IMG/VR virus record: IMGVR_UViG_3300025652_000660
Location: 1-21,576 of that record
DNA: 21,576 nt
Strand: one strand, 5' to 3'
Source: a virus
Part shown: positions 1-6,355 of the stretch, piece by piece
How the letters are laid out: each line of letters begins with the position of its first letter
Position numbering within the stretch: the first letter of the stretch is position 1
Program-made: the position numbers and the translations under genes
Notes under the pieces: generated by a model
What the model was told of the DNA's origin: nothing
Seen by the model: only the letters and a program-made list of their open reading frames with translations
Database searches by the model: none

Positions 1-95
1 ACATATCCATCATCAGTTGATCCTAAATGAGACCCTAGATAAAAGCGGTTTCTTTTAGTGTCATGCCAAATATATACAAATCCTATTTTACTCAT
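1..95 (-). CDS. GIY-YIG endonuclease, 5' end only (partial)
   Basis: The gene starts with ATG at 95 and runs off the left edge, so only about 31 codons are seen. The peptide begins MSKIGFVYIWHDTKRNRF and continues YLGSH. This matches the start of the GIY-YIG fold: the first G-[FI]-[VIY]-Y strand, then the second Y-[IL]-G strand. Proteins of this kind are free-standing or intron/intein-linked homing-type endonucleases, common in T4-like phages. A good ribosome site (GAGGAG) lies just before the ATG. A T4-type late promoter motif (146-153) lies about 50 bases upstream, so late expression is likely. The catalytic Arg/Glu region is outside the window, so activity cannot be judged. Confidence 0.7.
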   Translation of the reverse strand, partial: MSKIGFVYIWHDTKRNRFYLGSHLGSTDDGY

Positions 96-145
96 TTGCT
101 CTCCTCAGGTTTTGCGTACACTAACTGGGAGTAGTTAGTTTTTAT

Positions 146-153
146 TATTTATA
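146..153 (-). promoter_or_regulatory. T4-type late promoter TATAAATA
   Basis: TATAAATA on the minus strand, the T4 late consensus, about 50 bases upstream of the GIY-YIG start. It lies inside a perfect 10-bp inverted repeat (136-145 and 151-160) that touches the stop codon of the upstream gene. The same bases may therefore form an AT-rich hairpin in read-through RNA. Confidence 0.5.
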
Positions 154-157
154 AAAA

Positions 158-1387
158 CTATTTTTGCCAACCTTTCATTATTTCAGGCGAGAAATTGGCA
201 CGGCTAAACTCCCATCGGTCAACGAGTTTTACAGCACCACCTTTGAGTTTGTCGATTGCCACAAATCCTTCTTGTTTCGTCACTTGAAACCCTTTCGCAG
301 TTTTTAGTAGCGTATCGATTTCTTGTGCTTTATCAAACTGAGCGATCACCATACCTTTGAGTTCAACAAGAATCTTCATCAGACTAAACATCGCTTCAAT
401 TTGATTTTTATTCATTACAATTTTATTCACAAGAATATCACGCTTTTCTTTCCAAACTGCTTTACCTTTTTCGGTTTTCTTTTTATCTATCTCCTTCTGA
501 TACCAGTCAGTAAGATAGTCAATCAATTCTTTCGTCATTTTATTTGGATCAGGAAAGTTTTTACCGCCACGTACATATGTGTTTACAAATGTCATTACTT
601 TTTCACGAAGGTCTTTATCTTCTGTAATCGTTCGGAATGCTTCACCGTCCATCTTTTGAAACAGTTTGCCAGCACCAGAGAGCATTGTATCGAAGTCTGT
701 CGATTCTTTTGCACTGAATGTAGCTTTACCGGATATATCACGGTAGTTCGCATCGTCCATCCAAATGGTAGAAGACTTCTTTAACTTATTAGCAATTCCT
801 TTACCAAAAGATGCTTTCATGTTCTGAATGGAATTACCTGTATATGTCGTATGCCAAACAACACCAATCTTCGCCTTTGATATTTGCTTACCAAGAAGTG
901 TATTGACAGGAACCGCATAAACAATCGTGTTGGGCTGAAATGTATAATACTTCTGCTTGTCTATCGTCTCAACTTTGACATCGCCTTTCGTAAACATCAT
1001 ATCGCCTTGATAGACGCCTTTCTTAATACCAAGTTTCGAGAACTCAGCCAGAGCAACTTTAAACTTCTTCGCAAGGTCACCAGAAAGTTCGTTATCGATG
1101 TCTTTGTTCGTCTTGTACATCTTAGGGGTCTTAGCGAACAATCCTTTTTTCGCCACGAAAAACTTACTGTCTTCTGGATCAATACCAGCAAATATGGCTG
1201 GGGCACCGTCCCACTTCACTGTAATATCAACTGCTTTATCGGCGTTACCACGAAGCATATCACGCAGATCACGTAAGAAGTTAATCGCTTGGCGTGTACC
1301 ATTAACGCCGCCGAGGAATATCAACTCCTCGATGTGATTCATATGAGTATTTTTTTCTTCGACTATGAATTGTTTAAGATTGAACAT
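158..1387 (-). CDS. Conserved phage protein with KWDG ligase-like motif (DUF6267-like)
   Basis: This is a 409-residue protein. The N-terminus (FNLKQFIVEEKNTHMNHIEE) and the C-terminal GGAVKLVDRWEFSRANF stretch are typical of a family common in marine T4-like phages; from memory it is DUF6267. Residues 58-61 are KWDG, like motif I (KxDG) of covalent nucleotidyltransferases (DNA/RNA ligases, capping enzymes). YQGDMMF (126-132) could be motif III, IGVVWHT (174-180) motif IV, and VKLVDR near the C-terminus motif V. That reading is inference from motif order only. The ATG at 1387 overlaps the stop of the upstream gene (TAATG), so translation is probably coupled. A second ATG at codon 16 is possible. 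With its upstream partner it probably forms a late transcript from the promoter at 2406-2413. Confidence 0.75.
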   Translation of the reverse strand: MFNLKQFIVEEKNTHMNHIEELIFLGGVNGTRQAINFLRDLRDMLRGNADKAVDITVKWDGAPAIFAGIDPEDSKFFVAKKGLFAKTPKMYKTNKDIDNELSGDLAKKFKVALAEFSKLGIKKGVYQGDMMFTKGDVKVETIDKQKYYTFQPNTIVYAVPVNTLLGKQISKAKIGVVWHTTYTGNSIQNMKASFGKGIANKLKKSSTIWMDDANYRDISGKATFSAKESTDFDTMLSGAGKLFQKMDGEAFRTITEDKDLREKVMTFVNTYVRGGKNFPDPNKMTKELIDYLTDWYQKEIDKKKTEKGKAVWKEKRDILVNKIVMNKNQIEAMFSLMKILVELKGMVIAQFDKAQEIDTLLKTAKGFQVTKQEGFVAIDKLKGGAVKLVDRWEFSRANFSPEIMKGWQK

Positions 1388-2382
1388 TATTTTTTGACCA
1401 CTAATACATTCTTATTGATTCTTGTTTTGCCAACGGCAAGAACACGTATACCTGGATATATTTTTGATCCTTTTCGAGAACTGTCATTTCTTATCAAGAA
1501 ATAAACAGAGTGATCTCCACTTTCCACTTCTCGCTCGTTAGTATATATTTTTGATGTTGTAATTTCTAAATTACCATTTTCGGTCACTTTAAAGTCGCTT
1601 GCTTTCCAAGTTCTATAAAGAACAGCGCCTTTGCCTAATAAATCGGAACCAAAAACAACATCTTTTGCTTCTCTTTTTGTTGCTTTAATCGCTATATTAG
1701 GAGTAATCTTTTTAATATTTCCACCAGACAACGTTACTTTTTTGTCAATAATAAGTTTATCAATTGTATCTTTTGCTCTTTTGGCATAGTAAGAATCCGC
1801 AGATTCCCACATCTCTGCTCCATCTTTCTTTAAAGAGATAGGAATTATTTTTCCACTTTTTGTTTGTAAATTGACATCTGATTTTTTTCTACCAGAAGTA
1901 TCACGGCCCATTTCAATAGCTTTAATCACATCATCAACTTGAAATGTTTTTCTGGCGGCAATGAACTTTATATTCATCGGTCCATTTTTAACAAAAGAAT
2001 TAATGTTATCAATTAAAGTATCTTCGTTATCTAATCCAGCAGATTTTTTTCCTTGTTTACTAGCGGGAGATGCTCCTATTGTAAACCGACCAACAACTAC
2101 CATTCCCACTGAAGACGATCCTTTTTCAGGATCATATTTTGCGCGTTCAGGAGAAAATATTTTTTCAATTTTTTGTAATAGCTCTACTCGATTGACATTA
2201 TCGACAAGAACAAATACTTGGCGGCTAGACCTATCTTTGAACTTATTATATCCAGCAGCGGTTAACCTAGACTTTATCTCTTCCATAGTCAAATCAGCTT
2301 TGGCATCGGCTTCAGCAATAACTGTGTCTACGGTTTTAGCAACCATATCTTGTTCCTCTAAGTATCTGCTAAATGTCTTCAT
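1387..2382 (-). CDS. Hypothetical protein, PD-(D/E)XK nuclease-like motif
   Basis: This is a 331-residue protein. The start at 2382 (MKTFSRYLEEQ) is preferred because GAGG lies 5-6 bases upstream; an earlier in-frame start at 2418 has no such site. The middle part has a helix with Glu (NEDTLIDNINSF), then KSDVNLQTKSGKIIPISLKK and WESADS. The D-(x)n-S-L-K arrangement after an N-terminal helix with Glu resembles the PD-(D/E)XK nuclease core. No family is firmly recognised, and a structural non-enzymatic role is equally possible. The gene is AT-richer than its downstream neighbour: 18 G+C in 1741-1800 against 29 in 1201-1260. It is the first gene after the late promoter at 2406-2413. Confidence 0.7.
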   Translation of the reverse strand: MKTFSRYLEEQDMVAKTVDTVIAEADAKADLTMEEIKSRLTAAGYNKFKDRSSRQVFVLVDNVNRVELLQKIEKIFSPERAKYDPEKGSSSVGMVVVGRFTIGASPASKQGKKSAGLDNEDTLIDNINSFVKNGPMNIKFIAARKTFQVDDVIKAIEMGRDTSGRKKSDVNLQTKSGKIIPISLKKDGAEMWESADSYYAKRAKDTIDKLIIDKKVTLSGGNIKKITPNIAIKATKREAKDVVFGSDLLGKGAVLYRTWKASDFKVTENGNLEITTSKIYTNEREVESGDHSVYFLIRNDSSRKGSKIYPGIRVLAVGKTRINKNVLVVKK

Positions 2383-2405
2383 AATAGCCTCGAATATCTT
2401 TTGAC

Positions 2406-2413
2406 TATTTATA
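2406..2413 (-). promoter_or_regulatory. T4-type late promoter TATAAATA
   Basis: TATAAATA on the minus strand, about 24 bases upstream of the ATG at 2382 and ahead of its GAGG ribosome site. It directly follows the stop of the small gene at 2415, marking a switch from early to late genes. Confidence 0.65.
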
Positions 2414-2414
2414 A

Positions 2415-2624
2415 TCAATGCACAGTAGAAGTAGGCTCAAGATACTCCTTCCAGTATTCTTTGCAAAGTTTTGCGAATGATTCCTTCTTTCCCATTAAGT
2501 TCATCTCATAGATCCAGTCATCAATCGCACCTTCGTCTGGGTACTCGCCGTTTCTACGCAGATCCCAAGCAGCAATATCACGAGTAACGCTGTTTATCAT
2601 ATCAATCGTATCATCATAGTTCAT
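2415..2624 (-). CDS. Small hypothetical protein (69 aa)
   Basis: It starts MNYDDTIDMINSVTRD at 2624, chosen because AAGGAG lies about 10 bases upstream; longer in-frame starts lie inside the preceding gene and lack a site. The protein is acidic and soluble-looking, rich in Trp, Tyr and charged residues, with no recognised domain. It overlaps the end of the upstream HExxH gene by 11 bases, so the two are probably co-translated in the small early gene operon. The function is unknown. Confidence 0.65.
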   Translation of the reverse strand: MNYDDTIDMINSVTRDIAAWDLRRNGEYPDEGAIDDWIYEMNLMGKKESFAKLCKEYWKEYLEPTSTVH

Positions 2625-3057
2625 TATCGATAAACTCCTTTGCATACTTCCAGGAATCACGATACGCTTCGACTTCCCATGGTTTTGACTCATGAGGAAG
2701 ATTGTCATACCGACGATACTTACCATCGCGACATAACCATTTTTGAACATATGGTGGTTTCATAAAGTCAACCAATTGTTTACGAACAATCTGCTTACAG
2801 TGTATCATCTCATGGCAGATTGTATCAATAAGGTCTTCTCTATTCTTTTTATTACAAAGGTCATAACTCAAAGAGATATAGATATCACGCTCGTTTTCAC
2901 CAGCGTAACAAAATCCCCATTCGTCTATCTTTTCGAACTCGACCCAGACTTGAACGGTGCGATGACGAGGTAGCATCTTGTTCAAACAAAATGCAACGAC
3001 ACGCTCTGCAAGATCACGATTTTTCTTAGAACCATTTTCGACATAGATATCGTTCAT
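2614..3057 (-). CDS. SprT-like zinc metalloprotease-like protein
   Basis: This is a 147-residue protein starting MNDIYVENGSKKNRD. Residues 82-86 are HEMIH, the HExxH zinc-binding and catalytic motif. PHESKPWEVEAY (about 120-131) supplies a likely third ligand (Glu128), as in SprT-like or small phage zincins. The ATG at 3057 overlaps the stop of the upstream membrane protein gene (ATGA), which fixes this start over the longer in-frame one at 3156. There is no signal peptide, so it is probably cytoplasmic. The substrate is unknown; host-protein cleavage or a structural zinc site are both possible. A second HExxH gene lies just upstream (3274-3741). Confidence 0.75.
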   Translation of the reverse strand: MNDIYVENGSKKNRDLAERVVAFCLNKMLPRHRTVQVWVEFEKIDEWGFCYAGENERDIYISLSYDLCNKKNREDLIDTICHEMIHCKQIVRKQLVDFMKPPYVQKWLCRDGKYRRYDNLPHESKPWEVEAYRDSWKYAKEFIDNEL

Positions 3058-3272
3058 GTAAACCACCTGTACATACCCAATATATTTATTGCAGTAAATA
3101 CTATAGACATTCGCATCAGTTGATACTCTTTCATTTTCCAAGCAGCAAACGTCCAAGCAACAGAACTAATAGTGAAAGCGATAAAACCAAAAGCAGAAAC
3201 ATCAGTATTGGTAGCAATCATCAAAGCTCCAAGAATGCCACCAACTTCGCCGATTATTTTTACTTCTTTCAT
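3054..3272 (-). CDS. Small membrane protein (72 aa)
   Basis: It starts MKEVKIIGEVGG at 3272, with AGAGGA six bases upstream. Most of the chain is hydrophobic. The first segment (about IGEVGGILGALMIATN) is followed by FGFIAFTISSVAWTFAAW and then MSIVFTAINILGMYRW, giving two to three membrane helices. The Gly-rich first helix and a late N-x-x-G-x-x-x-W pattern recall half-size PnuC/SemiSWEET-type phage membrane proteins, but this is a loose resemblance. It begins one base after the upstream HExxH gene stops and overlaps the next gene by ATGA, so it is sandwiched between two zincin genes in one operon. The function is unknown. Confidence 0.7.
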   Translation of the reverse strand: MKEVKIIGEVGGILGALMIATNTDVSAFGFIAFTISSVAWTFAAWKMKEYQLMRMSIVFTAINILGMYRWFT

Positions 3273-3273
3273 A

Positions 3274-3741
3274 TTATGTCCTCTTTGATTCAATTATTGG
3301 ATTCACAAGACCGCCACGAAGATATCTGTATATCGTTTGGAATCCTTCGCCGTGACCACGATCTTTCATACATTTTTTACGAAGATATTCTGGCATCGCA
3401 CTCCAACAAGTATACTGTACAAAGTGAGCAACTTCATGAGCAACCAAGCACATAAGAATATCACGGTCATCGACAACATCGATTGAGCCAAACACTTTAT
3501 TATCTCTAAGACGTTTGTACTCAGACCATTGTTTGTTACCAAACTGCCAGCATTGGAGATTAATCTTCAAGCTGTAGAAGCCAGCTCTCGATCTTCCATT
3601 CTTACGGTTGTAGATTTTGAGGCAATTTAGAGCAGTCTTCGTGTCGCTTGGTTTAAGATTGAACTCATATTTCTTTTTACGAAGTTCTTTCATGCATAAC
3701 TTCACTGCGGTGATTACGTCTTTTTCTGTAATCACGCTCAT
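3274..3741 (-). CDS. Second HExxH (SprT-like) zincin-like protein
   Basis: This is a 155-residue protein starting MSVITEKDVITAVK. Residues 102-106 are HEVAH. About 24 residues on is GHGEGFQTIYRYLR, whose His130 fits the third zinc ligand of SprT-type proteins (HExxH...H). The ATG at 3741 overlaps the stop of a 26-codon ORF (ATGA) and is preferred to a TTG eight codons upstream. It is basic in the N-terminal half (KELRKKKYEFNLK). Substrate and role are unknown. Its zinc-ligand spacing differs from the downstream zincin, where the third ligand is probably Glu, so the two look like separate families and not a recent duplication. Confidence 0.75.
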   Translation of the reverse strand: MSVITEKDVITAVKLCMKELRKKKYEFNLKPSDTKTALNCLKIYNRKNGRSRAGFYSLKINLQCWQFGNKQWSEYKRLRDNKVFGSIDVVDDRDILMCLVAHEVAHFVQYTCWSAMPEYLRKKCMKDRGHGEGFQTIYRYLRGGLVNPIIESKRT

Positions 3742-3818
3742 GCGAAAGCCACCAATGCAAACCAACCAGCGGCAAAGAAAACGAGAAGAGTAGTAAATTC
3801 AGCAAGACGTGTAAACAT
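3738..3818 (-). CDS. 26-residue hydrophobic small protein
   Basis: A very short ORF encodes MFTRLAEFTTLLVFFAAGWF followed by ALVAFA. It has a full GGAG ribosome site seven bases before the ATG, starts two bases after the upstream gene stops, and ends in ATGA overlap with the HExxH gene. Residues 8-26 would make one membrane-spanning helix behind a short N-terminus with a single Arg. The precise packing between neighbours argues that it is a real gene. It may also couple translation of the zincin. Confidence 0.6.
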   Translation of the reverse strand: MFTRLAEFTTLLVFFAAGWFALVAFA

Positions 3819-3820
3819 AA

Positions 3821-4099
3821 TTAAGCTCCTACTGCACGATAGTAACCATCGGCACTCACGTAGTAAAGTTTTCCGTTAGCAGCGACCTCATCAATCTCAA
3901 GAATGCTACCAGTAAAAAACTCACATGCCTCGCTATACATATCAAATGTCCTGGCGAGAACGAAAGAACGAATTGGATCTTTCCAATTGTCCATATGAAG
4001 AGTAAGATCGTCAAAAGCAGTTTTCAACTGAGCATAGGTAAATCCCTTTTTGCTCACGACTTTTGCGCCGATGTCTGCATCAAGATAATCAAATTTCAT
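3821..4099 (-). CDS. Small hypothetical protein (92 aa)
   Basis: It starts MKFDYLDADIGAK at 4099, where the ATG overlaps the upstream stop (TGATG). A GTG five codons earlier is the alternative start. The sequence is mixed alpha/beta and acidic, with an Asp/Trp-containing middle (DDLTLHMDNWKDPIRSFV) and a C-terminal beta-like region (GKLYYVSADGYYRAV). No family is recognised. It is part of the run of small early genes downstream of the promoter at 4635-4663, and its end carries the ribosome site of the 26-residue ORF. Confidence 0.6.
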   Translation of the reverse strand: MKFDYLDADIGAKVVSKKGFTYAQLKTAFDDLTLHMDNWKDPIRSFVLARTFDMYSEACEFFTGSILEIDEVAANGKLYYVSADGYYRAVGA

Positions 4100-4335
4100 C
4101 AACTGATATTCCACTTCACTTCAAGTTTGCCATTTTCAAGAAGACTGGTAAGATGTTCTATGTATCGTATAGCCATATCTTTTTCATCTGAAGCACCTTC
4201 CCTCAACTGAATAGCGGTATCTTTCAGATTGTTTGCCAGATTTATTTCTGACTCACCGTAGTTAAAAAGAAACTGACCATCTTCACGCTCAACTGTCAAT
4301 TTTTTATGACGCCAATCACTATAACAATAACCCAT
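4099..4335 (-). CDS. Small hypothetical protein (78 aa)
   Basis: It starts MGYCYSDWRHKKLTVER at 4335 with a very strong AAGGAGG site; the longer in-frame ORF has its upstream codons in the previous gene. It is a soluble, charged protein with a helical middle (NLANNLKDTAIQLREGASDEKDM, given here only as a landmark around residues 32-54). No family is recognised. It is separated from the upstream gene by two bases and overlaps the downstream start, so it is translated from the polycistronic early mRNA. Confidence 0.65.
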   Translation of the reverse strand: MGYCYSDWRHKKLTVEREDGQFLFNYGESEINLANNLKDTAIQLREGASDEKDMAIRYIEHLTSLLENGKLEVKWNIS

Positions 4336-4337
4336 AA

Positions 4338-4601
4338 TTAAACCTCCTTCACTTTCGAGGGTTTGCATACGGCGATCCCCTCCTCTATTATATCACATGC
4401 CTTCTCGAATAGTGTTACATACTTGTCGTTAAGGCTATTACTGCTACGAACATCATATAGCTTTGCCAAGTGCATGTACACATCTGCGTCTACATAACTC
4501 CAATTGACAGCACCATCGCTATGATAGTTTTTTGTTCTGGATAAGGCCTCATTCATACCTACCCAAAGTTCGTTGTGGAATTCGTCTGAAATCTTTTTCA
4601 T
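4338..4601 (-). CDS. Small hypothetical protein (87 aa), first gene of an early operon
   Basis: It starts MKKISDEFHNELWVGMNEAL at 4601, chosen because AAGGAG lies six bases before this ATG; several upstream in-frame ATGs lack a site. It is a soluble, mostly helical, acidic protein of unknown family. It is the first gene after a strong sigma70-type promoter (4635-4663). It shares that promoter and leader design with the gene at 16011-16274, suggesting both are expressed immediately after infection. Confidence 0.65.
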   Translation of the reverse strand: MKKISDEFHNELWVGMNEALSRTKNYHSDGAVNWSYVDADVYMHLAKLYDVRSSNSLNDKYVTLFEKACDIIEEGIAVCKPSKVKEV

Positions 4602-4634
4602 TATCATCTCCTTATCAATCATCATCATATACAC

Positions 4635-4663
4635 AGTATACTCTAGGATAAGAAATAAGTCAA
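4635..4663 (-). promoter_or_regulatory. Sigma70-type promoter TTGACT-17-TATACT
   Basis: On the minus strand, -35 TTGACT (4658-4663) and -10 TATACT (4635-4640) are separated by 17 bases. It drives the small-gene operon starting at 4601. The -35 flank (TTGACTTATTTCT) and the leader with GATTGATAAGGA are nearly repeated at 16272-16339. Confidence 0.8.
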
Positions 4664-4669
4664 CCCTCT

Positions 4670-4695
4670 AAATCATTTTTTTGAAAAAAAGATTT
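4670..4695. other. AT-rich hairpin between 4704 gene and early promoter
   Basis: AAATC, A, T7, then G, A7, GATTT form a near-perfect hairpin just after the stop of the 4704-4901 gene. It could act as a weak terminator in either direction. It has no GC-rich stem, so this is tentative. Confidence 0.35.
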
Positions 4696-4703
4696 GTTGA
4701 TTA

Positions 4704-4901
4704 TCAATGACTTAGTAATTTAACTCCATATTTTTTTCCAGACATAAAGAAATTAGGAATATCTCCTTCGAATCCTTTGTTCCTCAGAATATCGGTAACA
4801 TACTTTTCTGCTAGGTTTTTATCTTGAGTATGTGCAACATATTTTTCGTTCTCACGGTCATAGATACGATATGTGTTACCTGCTTTCCTAATCTCATACA
4901 T
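4704..4901 (-). CDS. Small hypothetical protein (65 aa)
   Basis: It starts MYEIRKAGNTYRIYDRENEK at 4901 with GGAGG nine bases upstream; the longer in-frame ORF to 5012 lies inside another gene and has no site. The pattern of short beta strands, an A-x-K-Y-x-x-D-I helix, and a tail GKKYGVKLLSH suggests a compact domain, but no family is recognised. It overlaps the end of the 4894-5076 ORF by eight bases. It ends before the AT-rich hairpin and the next promoter, so it closes the helicase operon. Confidence 0.6.
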   Translation of the reverse strand: MYEIRKAGNTYRIYDRENEKYVAHTQDKNLAEKYVTDILRNKGFEGDIPNFFMSGKKYGVKLLSH

Positions 4902-5076
4902 TCTTTGCTGCCTCCAAAATTTCTTTATAGAACTCGATAGACCATCCATCATTTCGAAAATTTTTCGATTCAATTTCACATTCCTTGATATATTGTTCGC
5001 GTTGTTCTTCACTTAGATGTCTCAGTTCGAGAATAACCCGCTGAAATCTCGCGTCCCCGCGGTTTTCGTCATCCAT
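4894..5076 (-). CDS. Small hypothetical protein (60 aa) overlapping the helicase 3' end
   Basis: It starts MDDENRGDARFQRV at 5076, inside the last 55 bases of the gp41 C-part in another frame, with GAGGA about ten bases upstream. The C-terminal two thirds (SEEQREQYIKECEIESKNF onward) look like helical, charged coding sequence. It ends in an eight-base overlap with the next gene. The unusually long overlap lowers confidence, but no other gene fits this stretch. The function is unknown. Confidence 0.5.
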   Translation of the reverse strand: MDDENRGDARFQRVILELRHLSEEQREQYIKECEIESKNFRNDGWSIEFYKEILEAAKNV

Positions 5077-6254
5077 TTCATTTGATCCTCTTCTTTTGAT
5101 CTTTCTCCATAAGTTGTATTATCCATCACAGGTTTATCTTGCATGATGTCATCTTGCGCCGATTGTTCGGTATTGAACAGACGCATCTTCGCTCGGTCAA
5201 TCCCGACTACGAATCGCTTGTAAGCAGTTATATCATTATATCGGTTCTTCAACTGCTTTATCATAATCTGACCAAGATTTTCCATCTCTTCGGTTGAGAT
5301 GAGAGCGCACATAAAATCGACAGTTGCTGGCAAACCAAATGACTCCGAGGTATCTTCGAGACCAGGGTCAGTATTCGTAGAGCCAGTACGATTGATTTGT
5401 GTCGCGCTTACGATGGGTAGATTTTTCTCAACAGCAAGACCACGAAGTTCTTCGGCAATCGCTTTGATATATGAATAACTGTTAACATTTGCACCGAACT
5501 TCAATCTTGCCGACGAGCATATATTCAGATAGTCGATATAGATGATATCAGGTCGAAAGTTCTTTTTAAGATGGAGTTCGTTGAGTAAGTGTCGAAAGTG
5601 CCCAGAACCAGCAGCGGCAGTAGGATATTCTTTGACAATCAGTTTACCACCAGTCTTGAGGCGTAGACGGTTAATCTTATCTTCGTATATTTTCTTAGGA
5701 AACCCTTCGAGTTCAGCAATCGGAATATTGAGAAGATTCGCGTCGATACGTTGAGCAATACGTTCTTCTGCCATTTCCATTGTGATGTAAAGAACATTCT
5801 TGCCAGCGAGGAGATTTGCCGCAGCAAAGTGAGTCATGAATAAACTTTTACCGACACCGGTGTTATGCGAAGAAACACCATTCGTATAATATCTATGGTT
5901 TGGATGGTCAACGTTGATATCAACAATAGAAATTGTGTCGCCAGTTTTTACAACGCTACATGGTTTATACGACCCGTCATCCATAAGAATATGGATACTG
6001 ATGTTGTTGGTATTGACGAGTTGTGACGCAGATACCCATCCAACTGTGCTTTGAAATAGATGTCCAGCATTACATCTCACCAACTCGTTGCCGGTTAAGT
6101 CATCTCGGAGAATGTATTCTTCAAACATTCCTTTATTGACAAAGAAGTTTACAGAAACATATCCATCGGGTGAATCTACTTCAACATCATAACCATTCTC
6201 AAGAAGAGTTTCAATCTCAGCAATAGCAACTTCTTTTTCAATATAATCTTCCAT
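5022..6254 (-). CDS. 41: gp41 replicative helicase C-part, fused behind a C-intein
   Basis: This is a 410-residue product. Residues 1-131 are a split-intein C-fragment. It contains the block-B-like CNAGHLFQ, the GWVSASQL segment, and the C-terminal block RYYTNGVSSHN. The next residue is the extein Thr. The extein (279 residues) begins TGVGKSLFMTHFAAANLL, completing the Walker A loop whose first half (LLAG) ends the partner gene. A Walker B region (DIIYIDYLN) and a DnaB-type core with SATQINRTGS follow. Joined exteins total 193+279=472 residues, close to T4 gp41 (475 from memory). The start at 6254 is preferred because AAAGGG lies seven bases upstream; an ATG five codons earlier has no ribosome site. 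The ring helicase unwinds DNA ahead of gp43 and works with primase. Confidence 0.9.
   Translation of the reverse strand: MEDYIEKEVAIAEIETLLENGYDVEVDSPDGYVSVNFFVNKGMFEEYILRDDLTGNELVRCNAGHLFQSTVGWVSASQLVNTNNISIHILMDDGSYKPCSVVKTGDTISIVDINVDHPNHRYYTNGVSSHNTGVGKSLFMTHFAAANLLAGKNVLYITMEMAEERIAQRIDANLLNIPIAELEGFPKKIYEDKINRLRLKTGGKLIVKEYPTAAAGSGHFRHLLNELHLKKNFRPDIIYIDYLNICSSARLKFGANVNSYSYIKAIAEELRGLAVEKNLPIVSATQINRTGSTNTDPGLEDTSESFGLPATVDFMCALISTEEMENLGQIMIKQLKNRYNDITAYKRFVVGIDRAKMRLFNTEQSAQDDIMQDKPVMDNTTYGERSKEEDQMKWMTKTAGTRDFSGLFSN
5862..6254 (-). other. Split intein C-fragment (131 aa)
   Basis: It spans the ATG at 6254 to the terminal Asn codon (5862-5864). The terminal SHN and following Thr fit the intein C-terminal splice junction (His-Asn, then Ser/Thr/Cys). 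Block B, normally in the N-half, is here in the C-fragment, so the split lies far closer to the N-terminus than in canonical split inteins. With the 17-residue N-piece the total of 148 residues equals a mini-intein without an endonuclease domain. Confidence 0.85.
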
Positions 6255-6269
6255 TAAAAACCCTTTCAT

Positions 6270-6277
6270 TATAAATA
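6270..6277 (+). promoter_or_regulatory. T4-type late promoter TATAAATA for the HNH gene
   Basis: TATAAATA on the plus strand, about 72 bases before the HNH ATG. It predicts a late transcript starting near 6283, exactly at the foot of the hairpin at 6283-6313. Phage homing endonuclease genes are often late-expressed and held down by 5' hairpins; the parallel is inference. Confidence 0.55.
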
Positions 6278-6282
6278 AAGAT

Positions 6283-6313
6283 GTAGGTCACGGAGGTACG
6301 AACTCCTACCTAC
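6283..6313. other. Hairpin in the shared leader of HNH and gp41 C-part
   Basis: GTAGGT (6283-6288) pairs with ACCTAC (6308-6313), and GGAG (6292-6295) with CTCC (6303-6306). The hairpin lies at the 5' end of the predicted late HNH RNA and also in the minus-strand leader of the gp41 C-part. The two leaders are complementary. Confidence 0.5.
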
Positions 6314-6326
6314 TCTATATCTATCT

Positions 6327-6355
6327 ATTATATACGGAGATACAGCATATGTCAA
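6327..6355 (-). promoter_or_regulatory. Perfect sigma70 promoter TTGACA-17-TATAAT for gp41 C-part
   Basis: On the minus strand, -35 TTGACA is at 6350-6355 and -10 TATAAT at 6327-6332, with a 17-base spacer. The -35 box is made of the start codon region of the plus-strand HNH gene (ATG at 6349). It gives the second half of the broken helicase gene its own early promoter, with a leader of about 65 bases. Confidence 0.8.

Noticed and set aside
323-784. Plus-strand ORF of 153 codons opposite the KWDG protein
   Set aside because: It is a shadow of a well-supported minus-strand gene, with Phe/Cys-rich composition and no ribosome site.
5022-6269. Start of the gp41 C-part at the ATG at 6269
   Set aside because: No ribosome site precedes it, while AAAGGG sits seven bases before the ATG at 6254.
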